This document shows, one piece after another, positions 32,877 through 40,828 of a stretch of DNA of 64,000 nucleotides (position 1 is its first letter; the number at the start of each line of letters is the position of its first letter). A program made the translations under genes and the position numbers. The stretch comes from Compostibacter hankyongensis (lineage in GTDB: Bacteria > Bacteroidota > Bacteroidia > Chitinophagales > Chitinophagaceae). Under the pieces are notes generated by a model, which worked only from the letters and a program-made list of their open reading frames with translations, was not told where the DNA came from and ran no database searches. The stretch lies in contig NZ_BAABFN010000002.1 in assembly GCF_039541075.1 (NCBI RefSeq), positions 310,001 through 374,000 on the forward strand, given 5' to 3'.

Positions 32877-34127
32877 TCAGCTCCGGATGGCAACCACCGG
32901 ATCGAGCCGGGCAGCCGAATAGGCCGGTATAAAGCCGGCAAGGATACCGGTGATCACCGAGGTGGCAATGCCGGCAGCCACGATGCCCGCGCTCATATAT
33001 ATATTAAAGCTTACGGATGAAGTGATCAGCTTGGTGATCAGGTATACCAGCCCCATCCCCATCGCGCCCCCGATCAGGCAGAGCAGGATGGACTCCAGTA
33101 AAAATTCGGCCATGATCACATTCCTTTTGGCGCCGATGGCTTTTTTCAGGCCGATGATATTGGTGCGCTCCTTTACGGTGACGAACATGATATTGGCGAT
33201 GCCGAAGGCGCCTACGATCAGGGCCAGTATGCCGATGGCCCCGCCCCCGAGGTTCAGGCTACCGAACATCTGGTTCATGCCATCGTTGACCATGCTCAGC
33301 TCGTTCAGCGCGAAGTTGTCGTCTTCCGTGGGCCGGAGCTTCCGTACCGACCGCAGCACACCCCTGAGCTCGTCTTTCAGCGCGCCCACGCTCACGTTCT
33401 GATTGGCCTTTACCATAATGGCGGGATCGACCCACGGACCGCGGTCATCCACGATCTGACGGGCGGCCAGGTAGGGCACCAGCACGCTGTTGTCGTAGTC
33501 GAAGGCACCGACCATGTTATCGCCGTACCGCTGCATGGCGCCCACGATCGTAAATTTCCTTCCTTCAAAGCTCACCGTTTTGCCGATGGTCTGCTCCGGT
33601 GTGCCGAAGAGCCCGTCCCAGATATTGGCGCCCACGATCAGCACCTGCCCGTTGCCGTTGGTCTCGTTCTGGGTGAAAAAGCGCCCGCTGGCGATCTTCA
33701 GCTGTTGGATGTCGGCAAAATCATAGGTAATGGCCTCCATGGTAACGCCGCTCATATAGTCGTTGCCGTATTCCACGGTTTTCCCGCCCGACTTGTACTC
33801 ATAGGCGCAGGCGCCGGCATTGGTCAGCCGCTGCTGTACAGCTTTGAACTCGGTGAATTTGGCCGAAGGGCGGTTCCAGTATTTCCACCATTCTCCTCCT
33901 CCGCCGGCCCAGGGCCATTTCCCTACGTATACCACATTGCTTCCCAGGGACGACATCTGATCGCGTATGTTCCGCTCCAGGCTCTTGGTAAGCGTAAGCA
34001 CGGAAATGATGCAGAAAATGCCGATGGTGACCCCCAGCAGCGAAAGAAAGGTACGCAGCTTGTTGCCTTTCAGCTCCTGCAGGGCGATCAGCAGACTATT
34101 CCACAATATCTTTAATGTGGTAAACAT
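32877..34127 (-). CDS. MacB/FtsX-type ABC transporter permease
   Basis: A 416-residue inner-membrane protein with one N-terminal transmembrane helix (LRTFLSLLGVTIGIFCIISVLTL), a large periplasmic MacB core domain of about 220 residues, and three C-terminal helices with the FtsX domain (IGLKKAIGAKRNVIMAEFLLES). The plan fits MacB/LolC-like permeases that work with a separate ATPase and often move lipoproteins, peptides or drugs. No ATPase gene lies next to it, so the partner must be elsewhere. Its start codon is divergent from prfC. Confidence 0.88.
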   Translation of the reverse strand: MFTTLKILWNSLLIALQELKGNKLRTFLSLLGVTIGIFCIISVLTLTKSLERNIRDQMSSLGSNVVYVGKWPWAGGGGEWWKYWNRPSAKFTEFKAVQQRLTNAGACAYEYKSGGKTVEYGNDYMSGVTMEAITYDFADIQQLKIASGRFFTQNETNGNGQVLIVGANIWDGLFGTPEQTIGKTVSFEGRKFTIVGAMQRYGDNMVGAFDYDNSVLVPYLAARQIVDDRGPWVDPAIMVKANQNVSVGALKDELRGVLRSVRKLRPTEDDNFALNELSMVNDGMNQMFGSLNLGGGAIGILALIVGAFGIANIMFVTVKERTNIIGLKKAIGAKRNVIMAEFLLESILLCLIGGAMGMGLVYLITKLITSSVSFNIYMSAGIVAAGIATSVITGILAGFIPAYSAARLDPVVAIRS

Positions 34128-34162
34128 GCGACAAACCTACGGGAAAAAGTTGATTTTTAGAC

Positions 34163-34170
34163 TACCTTTG
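34163..34170 (+). promoter_or_regulatory. -7 box for prfC
   Basis: TACCTTTG matches TAnnTTTG fully and lies 73 bases before the proposed GTG start of prfC, in the gap between two divergent genes. No clear -33 TTTG. Confidence 0.5.
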
Positions 34171-34242
34171 CGGCAATTTTCAGCCGCAACCGCCGGCCCT
34201 GCCGCCGCGGTCTGCGCCGAAGCATTTAACCGCCATACCCAA

Positions 34243-35844
34243 GTGAAGTACGCTAACGAAATCAGCCGTCGCCGCACCTTTGCCATCATCTCCCATCCGG
34301 ATGCGGGGAAGACTACCCTCACCGAGAAATTCCTGCTCTTCGGGGGGGCCATCCAGACGGCCGGAGCGGTGAAATCCAATAAGATCAAGAAGCACGCCAC
34401 CTCCGACTTCATGGAGATAGAGCGGCAGCGCGGTATATCCGTGGCCACTTCGGTGATGACCTTTGAGTACCGGGATACGCTCATCAACCTGCTGGATACT
34501 CCGGGCCATAAGGATTTTGCCGAGGATACCTATCGCACCCTCACCGCCGTGGACAGCGTAGTGCTGGTGGTAGATGCGGTAAAAGGTGTGGAAGAGCAGA
34601 CCGAAAGGCTCATGGAGGTATGCCGGATGCGCGATACCCCCGTCATTATCTTTGTCAACAAGATGGACCGTGACGGAAAAAATCCCTTTGACCTGCTCGA
34701 CGAGCTGGAGGCCAAGCTGAGGATCAGCGTACAGCCCCTCAGCTGGCCGGTGAACATGGGCCGGGATTTTAAAGGGGTTTATAACCTTTTCAATAAAAGC
34801 GTACTCCTTTTCAATCCCAATCAAAAGGCCTCTGATGAAGACCTTATCATGCTGGAAACCATAGCAGATAAGCGGATTGATGCATTATTTAATGAAAGTG
34901 ATGCCGCCCAGCTGAGAAGCGACGTGGAATTGCTGGAAGGGGTGTATGATCCCTTTGGCGAAGGACCTTACCGGAAGGGGGAAATGGCGCCGGTATTTTT
35001 TGGCAGCGCGCTCAATAATTTCGGGGTGAAGGATCTCCTGGATACCTTCGTGGAGATAGCTCCCCGCCCCCAGGCCCGGCCCACCAGCGTCCGTACGGTG
35101 GAGCCCGGCGAAGACCGTTTCAGCGGCTTCGTCTTTAAGATCCATGCCAACCTGGACCCGCGGCACCGCGACCGGATCGCCTTTCTGCGGATCTGTTCCG
35201 GCCGCTTCGAAAGAAATACCTTTTACCACCATGTGCGGCTGGACAAAGACGTCCGCTTCAGCAATCCCTACAGCTTCCTGGCCCGGGAAAAAAACGTGGT
35301 AGACGATGCCTATCCCGGCGATGTGATCGGACTTTTCGACACCGGGAATTTCAAGATCGGCGATACGCTTACCGAGGGAGAAGACTTTTACTTTACCGGT
35401 ATTCCCAGCTTTTCACCTGAACTTTTTAAAGAGCTGATCAACAAAGACCCGATGAAAACCAAGCAGTTGGAAAAGGGGATTCGACAGCTTACCGACGAAG
35501 GGGTGGCCCAGCTTTTTACCCAGCACGGCGGGAACCGGAAGATCATCGGCTGCGTGGGCGATCTTCAGTTCGAGGTCATCCAGTACCGGCTGCTGCACGA
35601 GTACGGAGCAGCCTGCGTCTTCAATACCCTGCCTTTCTACAAAGCCTGCTGGATCACGGGAGACGCCCAGAGCATCGACACATTTACCCGGTTCAAGCAA
35701 GCCAACGTCGTGGAGGACAAGGACGGTCACCTCGTCTACCTGGCTCAATCCGAATGGTTTCTCAACACCGAACGGCAGAATCATCCCGAGATAACATTTC
35801 ATTTCACCTCGGAGATCCACAAAAAGGAACAGCCGGTTAAGTAG
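34243..35844 (+). CDS. prfC: Peptide chain release factor 3
   Basis: A 533-residue translational GTPase that recycles RF1/RF2 from the ribosome. G-domain motifs are SHPDAGKTT (P-loop), RGISVATS, DTPGHKDF and NKMDRDG; the RF3-type domains 2 and 3 follow to the end, with QFEVIQYRL. The frame is open far upstream, but no in-frame ATG lies near the expected start. The GTG at 34243 gives MKYANEISRRRTFAIISHP, which matches the usual RF3 start and length, and it lies after a -7 box. The upstream ATG at 33967 falls inside the divergent permease and is rejected. Confidence 0.94.
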   Translation: MKYANEISRRRTFAIISHPDAGKTTLTEKFLLFGGAIQTAGAVKSNKIKKHATSDFMEIERQRGISVATSVMTFEYRDTLINLLDTPGHKDFAEDTYRTLTAVDSVVLVVDAVKGVEEQTERLMEVCRMRDTPVIIFVNKMDRDGKNPFDLLDELEAKLRISVQPLSWPVNMGRDFKGVYNLFNKSVLLFNPNQKASDEDLIMLETIADKRIDALFNESDAAQLRSDVELLEGVYDPFGEGPYRKGEMAPVFFGSALNNFGVKDLLDTFVEIAPRPQARPTSVRTVEPGEDRFSGFVFKIHANLDPRHRDRIAFLRICSGRFERNTFYHHVRLDKDVRFSNPYSFLAREKNVVDDAYPGDVIGLFDTGNFKIGDTLTEGEDFYFTGIPSFSPELFKELINKDPMKTKQLEKGIRQLTDEGVAQLFTQHGGNRKIIGCVGDLQFEVIQYRLLHEYGAACVFNTLPFYKACWITGDAQSIDTFTRFKQANVVEDKDGHLVYLAQSEWFLNTERQNHPEITFHFTSEIHKKEQPVK

Positions 35845-35881
35845 CCGGGAACCGGCGGCGGATCCGGCGGTTGCTTTCCTC

Positions 35882-36238
35882 CTACTCGCTCCATACTGCC
35901 AGCTCGTTGCCGTCCGGATCGGCAAAATGAAAGCGCCGTCCGCCGGGGAAGGAGTAGATGGGCTTCAGTATCCGGCCTCCCGCCGCTTCCACCTGCTGCT
36001 GCGTTTTTTCCAGATGCTCCGAATATAGGATAACCAGCGGTCCGCCGGGGGCCACCGTTGCCGATTGATAAAATCCTCCGGAAAGCCTGCCGTCCTCAAA
36101 GCTGGTATATTCCGCTCCCCAGTCGGTGAACTGCCAGCCGAAGGCCTGCCGGTAAAACGCTTTGATGCGTTCCAGGTCGGTGCCGGCGAACTCGATGTAG
36201 TCAATGGCGTGGTTGCGGTGGTGCTGTTCTGTGCTCAT
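35882..36238 (-). CDS. VOC (glyoxalase/bleomycin-resistance) superfamily protein
   Basis: A 118-residue single VOC domain with the two beta-alpha-beta-beta-beta halves (IDYIEFAGTDLERIKAFYRQAFGW and FADPDGNELAVW). The C-terminal DPDGN-x-L-A-V-W is typical of the group. It ends 37 bases from the convergent prfC stop. Members range from metal-dependent lyases to binding proteins; the expected metal ligands are not obvious here, so no activity is proposed. The 205 bases upstream to yraN hold no gene; CATCTTTG at 36393-36400 (minus) is a near match to a -7 box. Confidence 0.85.
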   Translation of the reverse strand: MSTEQHHRNHAIDYIEFAGTDLERIKAFYRQAFGWQFTDWGAEYTSFEDGRLSGGFYQSATVAPGGPLVILYSEHLEKTQQQVEAAGGRILKPIYSFPGGRRFHFADPDGNELAVWSE

Positions 36239-36443
36239 GGGTATGGTTTGTAAGGTAAATAAAATGATTCAGGCCGGTTCCCCGGATAACGCCGCCCAAC
36301 ATAATGGTGATAAAGCGGGCTGACATACTCATCCAGCTCACGACAGGATTTTCACAGCAGGAAATTTTCATGACAGACGTTGTTTTATCCTGCAAAGATG
36401 GGTGCCGGGAGTGACAGGTGTATGTCAGCAGCCGGCATAATGT

Positions 36444-36800
36444 TTAAAAAAAAGCATCTTTCACGTGATGTATCTCCGGAGCGGTCCCGGAGCGGTAGGT
36501 GATCGCCACAATATCGAAACGCAAGTCGCCGCCGTGCGGGTTATGGGCCAGGTAAAGCTCTGCCGCCATCTGTATGTGTTCCTGCTTGCGGGCGTCCACG
36601 GCCAGCTCGGGGACGCCATAGGCATTGCCCTGGCGCGTTTTTACCTCTATAAACACCAGCGTACTGCCATCCCGGGCGATCAGGTCTATTTCCTTGCGCA
36701 GCCGTCGCCAGTTTTTGTGCAGGATGCGGTAGCCCTGCTGCTGCAGGTATGCTGCCGCCAGGTCTTCTCCTGTCTGCCCGAGCCGCTGCCGTATGTCCAT
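36444..36800 (-). CDS. yraN: YraN/UPF0102-family nuclease-fold protein
   Basis: A 118-residue protein of the UPF0102 family with the restriction-endonuclease-like core: GEDLAAAYLQQQGYRIL, then E-I-D-L-I-A and V-F-I-E-V-K-T-R, that is the D-(x)n-ExK active-site pattern. Cellular role is not established; members are often near ribosome or DNA-repair genes. It is read divergently from manA with 111 bases between. Confidence 0.92.
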   Translation of the reverse strand: MDIRQRLGQTGEDLAAAYLQQQGYRILHKNWRRLRKEIDLIARDGSTLVFIEVKTRQGNAYGVPELAVDARKQEHIQMAAELYLAHNPHGGDLRFDIVAITYRSGTAPEIHHVKDAFF

Positions 36801-36813
36801 CGTTTATTTATGT

Positions 36814-36821
36814 TACTTTTG
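36814..36821 (+). promoter_or_regulatory. -7 box for manA
   Basis: TACTTTTG matches TAnnTTTG and lies 91 bases before the manA ATG, in the divergent yraN-manA gap. No clear -33 element. Confidence 0.45.
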
Positions 36822-36911
36822 CTGTCGTAATAAAGATACGTTTTCTGTGATAAACCGTGTCTGGCCGCGGGTATGAAGCCGACGGATATACGAAGGTTCT
36901 AAAAAAGGAAG

Positions 36912-38126
36912 ATGAACGGCATTTTCAGTTTGGAAGGGAAGGTACAGCATTATGCCTGGGGCGGCTACACTTTTATCCCGCAGCTGCTGGGCAGGGAGAA
37001 CCCGGAGCATGAGCCCTGGGCGGAATACTGGATGGGAGCGCATGACAAGGCGCCGTCGGAGATAACCGGAAGGGACGGCGGTCCTGTCCCGCTGAACCGT
37101 GCGATAGCGGATGCTCCGGAGCGGTTCCTCGGCACGGAGACGGCCCGACGTTTCGGCCGGCTTCCTTACCTGTTCAAGGTGCTGGACGTGCAGCAGATGC
37201 TCTCCATCCAGGTACATCCCACCAAGGCGGAGGCCGAAGCCGGCTTTGCCCGTGAAAATGCCGCCGGCATAGCTCCGGATGCGCCGGAGCGTAATTATAA
37301 AGATGATAACCACAAGCCCGAGGTGATGGTGGCGCTGAGTCGGTTCTGGCTGCTGCATGGCTTCAAGCCCGAGGCCGCCCTGCGGCGGACGCTGACGGAG
37401 ACGCCCGAGCTGACGGACCTTCTGCCCGTTTTTGAAGCCGGCGGTTACCGGGAGCTCTACCGGGAAGTGATGGAGTGGTCGCAGCAGGAAGTGAGCCGGC
37501 GGCTGCAGCCTTTGCTGGAGCGCGTGCTGCCCCGCTATAAAGCGCAGGAGCTTTCCCGCCGGCACCCGGATTTCTGGGCGGCCCGGGCGGTGGAATGCGG
37601 TATCTCGTCCCGGGAGATTCCCGACCGGGGTATCTTTTCGATCTATTTTTTCAATATCGTTCAGCTGGAACCCGGCGAAGCCATCTTTCAGGCTGCCGGT
37701 ATACCGCATGCCTATCTGGAAGGTCAGAATATGGAGCTGATGGCCAACTCCGACAACGTATTGCGCGGAGGGCTTACCCCCAAGCATGTGGATGTGCCCG
37801 AGCTCCTGAAGCATACCCGCTTCGAAGCGGTAACGCCTGCCGTTCTCACGGGGGCGGCGGGAGCGCCCGGCGAACAGGTCTATGCCTGCCCTGTACCGGA
37901 TTTTACCATCAGCCGGTTTATCCTGGAGGCCGGAATGCCCGCCCATACCCACCGGGCCTTTTCGGCGGAGATCCTGCTGACGACAGCGGGATCGGCAGTG
38001 GTAACGGACGGCACGGGAAAGCTGGTCCTGCCCCGGGGCGCTGTGGCGCTGGTAGCTGCCGGCAGCTCCTATACCCTGCACGCCGAAGACGGAGCCACCC
38101 TTTTCCGGGCGGGGGTACCTCTTTGA
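36912..38126 (+). CDS. manA: Mannose-6-phosphate isomerase, class I
   Basis: A 404-residue cupin-type zinc isomerase linking fructose-6-phosphate and mannose-6-phosphate. Zinc-site regions are visible: QIQVHPTK-like SIQVHPTKAEAE, DDNHKPEVMVAL, and the IPHAYLEGQNMELMANSDNVLRGGLTPKHVDVPEL block that is the clearest family signature. The start MNGIFSLEGKVQHYAWGG is typical. It is monocistronic in appearance, with a repeat-bearing gap after it. Supplies mannose for GDP-mannose and envelope glycans. Confidence 0.95.
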   Translation: MNGIFSLEGKVQHYAWGGYTFIPQLLGRENPEHEPWAEYWMGAHDKAPSEITGRDGGPVPLNRAIADAPERFLGTETARRFGRLPYLFKVLDVQQMLSIQVHPTKAEAEAGFARENAAGIAPDAPERNYKDDNHKPEVMVALSRFWLLHGFKPEAALRRTLTETPELTDLLPVFEAGGYRELYREVMEWSQQEVSRRLQPLLERVLPRYKAQELSRRHPDFWAARAVECGISSREIPDRGIFSIYFFNIVQLEPGEAIFQAAGIPHAYLEGQNMELMANSDNVLRGGLTPKHVDVPELLKHTRFEAVTPAVLTGAAGAPGEQVYACPVPDFTISRFILEAGMPAHTHRAFSAEILLTTAGSAVVTDGTGKLVLPRGAVALVAAGSSYTLHAEDGATLFRAGVPL

Positions 38127-38137
38127 GGTAAAAGGTT

Positions 38138-38175
38138 AAAGGTGAAGGATTAAAGGTAAAAGGCATTTTAAGGAA
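38138..38175 (+). repeat. Intergenic repeat, copy A
   Basis: A purine-rich stretch of 38 bases beginning AAAGGTGAAGG and ending AAAGGCATTTTAAGGAA. A second copy lies at 54182-54220; the two differ by five substitutions and one base insertion. Both lie directly after a coding region on the plus strand. Looks like a member of a dispersed intergenic repeat family. Confidence 0.6.
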
Positions 38176-38184
38176 CCGGATCTT

Positions 38185-38220
38185 ATCATCAAATCAGCAC
38201 ATCATCAAATCATCAAATTA
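38185..38220 (+). repeat. Three near-tandem copies of ATCATCAAATYA
   Basis: The 12-mer ATCATCAAATCA occurs at 38185-38196 and 38201-38212, and ATCATCAAATTA overlaps the second at 38209-38220. It directly precedes the DUF6580 promoter. Simple AT-rich tandem repeats of this type recur between genes in Bacteroidetes genomes; function unknown. Confidence 0.6.
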
Positions 38221-38237
38221 ACTTTTGATTATTCTTT

Positions 38238-38245
38238 TACTTTTG
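38238..38245 (+). promoter_or_regulatory. -7 box for the DUF6580 gene
   Basis: TACTTTTG matches TAnnTTTG. Transcription would start near 38252, after the in-frame ATG at 38225, which decides in favour of the GTG at 38267 as the translation start. Confidence 0.55.
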
Positions 38246-38266
38246 CAGTGTAAAAAAGATAATGCC

Positions 38267-38824
38267 GTGAAAAAACAAGCCCTTTCCGTTTGGATCGCCG
38301 GAGCGCTGATCGTAGCGGCGGCCCTGAGCCGGCTGCTGCCGCATCCATACAACTTTTCTCCCGTCGCCGCTATCGCCTTACTGGGCGGAGCCGCGTTCCG
38401 GGACCGCAGGCTGGCTTTCCTGCTGCCGCTGGGCGCCCTGCTGCTTTCCGATCTTTGCTTTGCCCTGTTCACCGGCACGCCGGGATTTTACGGCTGGCCT
38501 CAGGTAATGAATTATGCCGCTTTTCTGCTGATCGTTCTGCTGGGAACCCGCCTGCTGCGCCATCTCCGGGTGAAAAATGTGCTGCTGGGATCGTTGTCGG
38601 CTTCCCTGCTGTTTTTTCTGCTGTCCAATCTGGGGGTATGGCTTTTTACAGGCGGACAGGCGCCTTATACCCACGACGGGGCAGGTCTGATCGCCACCTA
38701 TACCCTGGCCATCCCTTTCCTGGGCAATACGATCATCGGCGACCTTTTTTATTGCATCGTCCTCTTCGGGGGCTATGCCCTGGCCCGGTATTTTATCTTC
38801 CGCCGCCGTGAAGGCATGGCCTGA
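38267..38824 (+). CDS. DUF6580 integral membrane protein
   Basis: A 185-residue membrane protein from GTG 38267 (M-K-K-Q-A-L), with five or six hydrophobic segments. The motif LLPHPYNFSPVAAIALLGGA near the N terminus is the signature of this Bacteroidetes family. The ATG at 38225 lies upstream of the predicted transcription start and its residues do not match the family. Hydrophobic segments with conserved Pro, Asn and Thr residues recall small substrate-binding (ECF S-component-like) membrane proteins, but the function is unknown. Confidence 0.8.
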   Translation: MKKQALSVWIAGALIVAAALSRLLPHPYNFSPVAAIALLGGAAFRDRRLAFLLPLGALLLSDLCFALFTGTPGFYGWPQVMNYAAFLLIVLLGTRLLRHLRVKNVLLGSLSASLLFFLLSNLGVWLFTGGQAPYTHDGAGLIATYTLAIPFLGNTIIGDLFYCIVLFGGYALARYFIFRRREGMA

Positions 38825-38833
38825 AAACAAAGC

Positions 38834-38851
38834 GGGCCGCTATTGCGGCCC
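38834..38851. terminator. Bidirectional hairpin terminator
   Basis: GGGCCGC, loop TATT, GCGGCCC: a perfect 7-bp GC stem in the 37 bases between two convergent genes (DUF6580 and the GH20 gene). Flanked by A-rich sequence on the left and a T-rich stretch on the right, so it can serve both strands. Confidence 0.7.
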
Positions 38852-38861
38852 AGCTCTTTGC

Positions 38862-40760
38862 TTATTTCTTTATTCGTTTCTCCACTTCTGATAACGGGCA
38901 GTTGATCTGTCTTCCGATGGGCTTGCCGTCGCGGTAGGTGATCACCCTTATCTCGCTCGCCCCTTCGGGAATATCCAGCGGCTGACCCTTGTATTCAGGA
39001 TAGTGGTTGTCCGGCTCGGTCCCGTCAAAGGTATAGTAGATATCCAGCCCGTCGATCTCCGTCGCCAGCTTTACCTGCAGCTTTCCGCCACTGTCTTTGA
39101 CACCGCTGATGATGGGGTCATAAGCGCTGCGGGCATATTTGACCCCGGCCGCATCAAAACGGGGAAACTGTGACTCCATCCGCTGCACAAAACCGTCCCA
39201 GTTCTTCTTTTTCGCGGGCGACCATACGGCCTCGGCAACGGCCAGGGCCCGGGGCCAGGTCATGTATTCGGCATGCCGTTCATTGGCAATGGACTCCGCC
39301 CAGAGATTGGCCTGTCCGCCCAGGATATATTTCGGGTCCACTCCTTCCGGCACCGGTTCAAAAGCATAACAGGTGCTCAGCCGCAGCATGCTGTAGGTAG
39401 CCGGCTCCACCAGGGGGTCGCCCTGGTAAAGATCGATATAGGTAAAGGAGTTGGGGCTCATCACCACGTGGTGGTTCATCTTTGCCGCCTGAATGCCGCC
39501 CTCCATGCCCCGCCAGCTCATGACGGTCGCCTCCGGCGCCAGGCCGCCCTGCAGGATCTCGTCCCAGCCGATCAGCCGCTTGCCCTTGGCCAGCAACATT
39601 TTTTCCATCTTTTTTATAAAATAGCTCTGCAGCTCATCCACATTCTTCAGGTGCTCATGCTGCATCAGCGCCTGGCATTTCGGACATTTTTCCCAAAAGC
39701 CCTTGTATGCCTCGTCGCCGCCGACGTGGATATACTCGCCGGGAAACAGCTGCGCCAGCTCGGTAAATATCTTGTCGAGAATGAGGTACGTAGAGTCGTT
39801 GCCGATACAGAGCACATTATCTTCCTTTTTATAAAAGGGGCTTCCGGGATTTACCGGATACTGCAGCTGCGTGCAGGACAGGTTGGGAAAGGTGGAGATC
39901 AGCGACAGGCTGTGCGCCGGTATATCCACTTCGGGAACGATGGTCACGAAACGGTCCTGCGCATATTTTATCACCTCCCGGATATCGTCCTGGGTATAAT
40001 AGCCGCCGTAGCTGGCCTTTTCCCCGGGCTGCGGCTTTTCAAAGGTGCCCCAGCGGCCGGTGCGCGGCACCCGCCAGGCGCCGTGCTGCGTAAGCTGCGG
40101 AAGGCTTTTTATCTCTACCCTCCAGCCGTTGTCATCGGTAAGATGCCAGTGGAAAACATTGTATTTATATTTTACCATCTGGTCGATATAGGCCTCGACA
40201 AATTCTTTGGAAAAGAAATGACGGCTCACGTCAAGCATCAGGCCGCGCCAGCCGAAACGGGGATAATCCAGGATGTCCACCGCCGGTATATCCCAGGTGA
40301 TACCGGCCGTTTTCTCGTGGCTTTCGATTTCCGGGGGCAGCAGCTGCAGCAGTGTCTGCATGCCGTAGAACAGGCCCTTGTGCCGGTTGGCGGTAATGGT
40401 GACGCCGCCGGGCGTTACGCGGAGGGTATAGCCTGCCTCGCCCAGCTCGCTCTGCGGGCTGCGGTTGAGCGCCAGCACAATAGCCGGCTGGTTTCCGCTA
40501 TGGGTGGAAACTACCGGAAAGCTGTACCCGGTAGGTGTTCCCAGCATGGTACCGAGCATTTTTCCCAGCTTTTGGGCTTCGGCGTCGCCGGCAGGAACCA
40601 CGATGGCCGTCTGGCCGCTGAGCCGGAAATGCCCAGTGCCGGTGTGTAAGGATACGGGTTCGGGGATAAGGTGAACGGCATCGGCTGCTTTCTGCTGCGC
40701 CTGCACCGGTGAAAAGAACAGCCCCGCGAACAGGGCGGCCAGAAGAATAATTTTGTTCAT
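38862..40760 (-). CDS. Secreted beta-N-acetylhexosaminidase, GH20
   Basis: A 632-residue exported enzyme that removes terminal GlcNAc or GalNAc. Signal peptide to about residue 21 (PVQAQ), a GH20b-type N-terminal domain to about 160, then the catalytic barrel with WHLTDDNGWRVE and the catalytic pair D349-E350 in HVGGDEAYKGFW; Trp-rich GQANLWAES follows. The last 90 residues are a beta-sandwich of the chitobiase C-terminal type (YYTFDGTEPD). It is downstream of glgB with a 68-base gap. Probably acts on chitin oligomers or host/fungal glycans, and possibly on recycled cell-wall sugars. Confidence 0.93.
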   Translation of the reverse strand: MNKIILLAALFAGLFFSPVQAQQKAADAVHLIPEPVSLHTGTGHFRLSGQTAIVVPAGDAEAQKLGKMLGTMLGTPTGYSFPVVSTHSGNQPAIVLALNRSPQSELGEAGYTLRVTPGGVTITANRHKGLFYGMQTLLQLLPPEIESHEKTAGITWDIPAVDILDYPRFGWRGLMLDVSRHFFSKEFVEAYIDQMVKYKYNVFHWHLTDDNGWRVEIKSLPQLTQHGAWRVPRTGRWGTFEKPQPGEKASYGGYYTQDDIREVIKYAQDRFVTIVPEVDIPAHSLSLISTFPNLSCTQLQYPVNPGSPFYKKEDNVLCIGNDSTYLILDKIFTELAQLFPGEYIHVGGDEAYKGFWEKCPKCQALMQHEHLKNVDELQSYFIKKMEKMLLAKGKRLIGWDEILQGGLAPEATVMSWRGMEGGIQAAKMNHHVVMSPNSFTYIDLYQGDPLVEPATYSMLRLSTCYAFEPVPEGVDPKYILGGQANLWAESIANERHAEYMTWPRALAVAEAVWSPAKKKNWDGFVQRMESQFPRFDAAGVKYARSAYDPIISGVKDSGGKLQVKLATEIDGLDIYYTFDGTEPDNHYPEYKGQPLDIPEGASEIRVITYRDGKPIGRQINCPLSEVEKRIKK

Positions 40761-40828
40761 GAACAGGATAAATGTTAATGGATAAAAAAGGATTTCAGGA
40801 ACAAGTTACGCATTCGTTACCTGAATTC

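Noticed and set aside
36201..36395. 64-codon minus-strand frame ahead of the VOC gene
   Set aside because: Overlaps the VOC start in another frame and looks random; treated as upstream region.
36813..38081. 422-codon minus-strand frame opposite manA
   Set aside because: manA is unambiguous; the opposite frame is a shadow.
39273..40649. 458-codon plus-strand frame opposite the GH20 gene
   Set aside because: GH20 signal peptide and catalytic D-E pair on the minus strand are decisive; the plus frame shows nothing.
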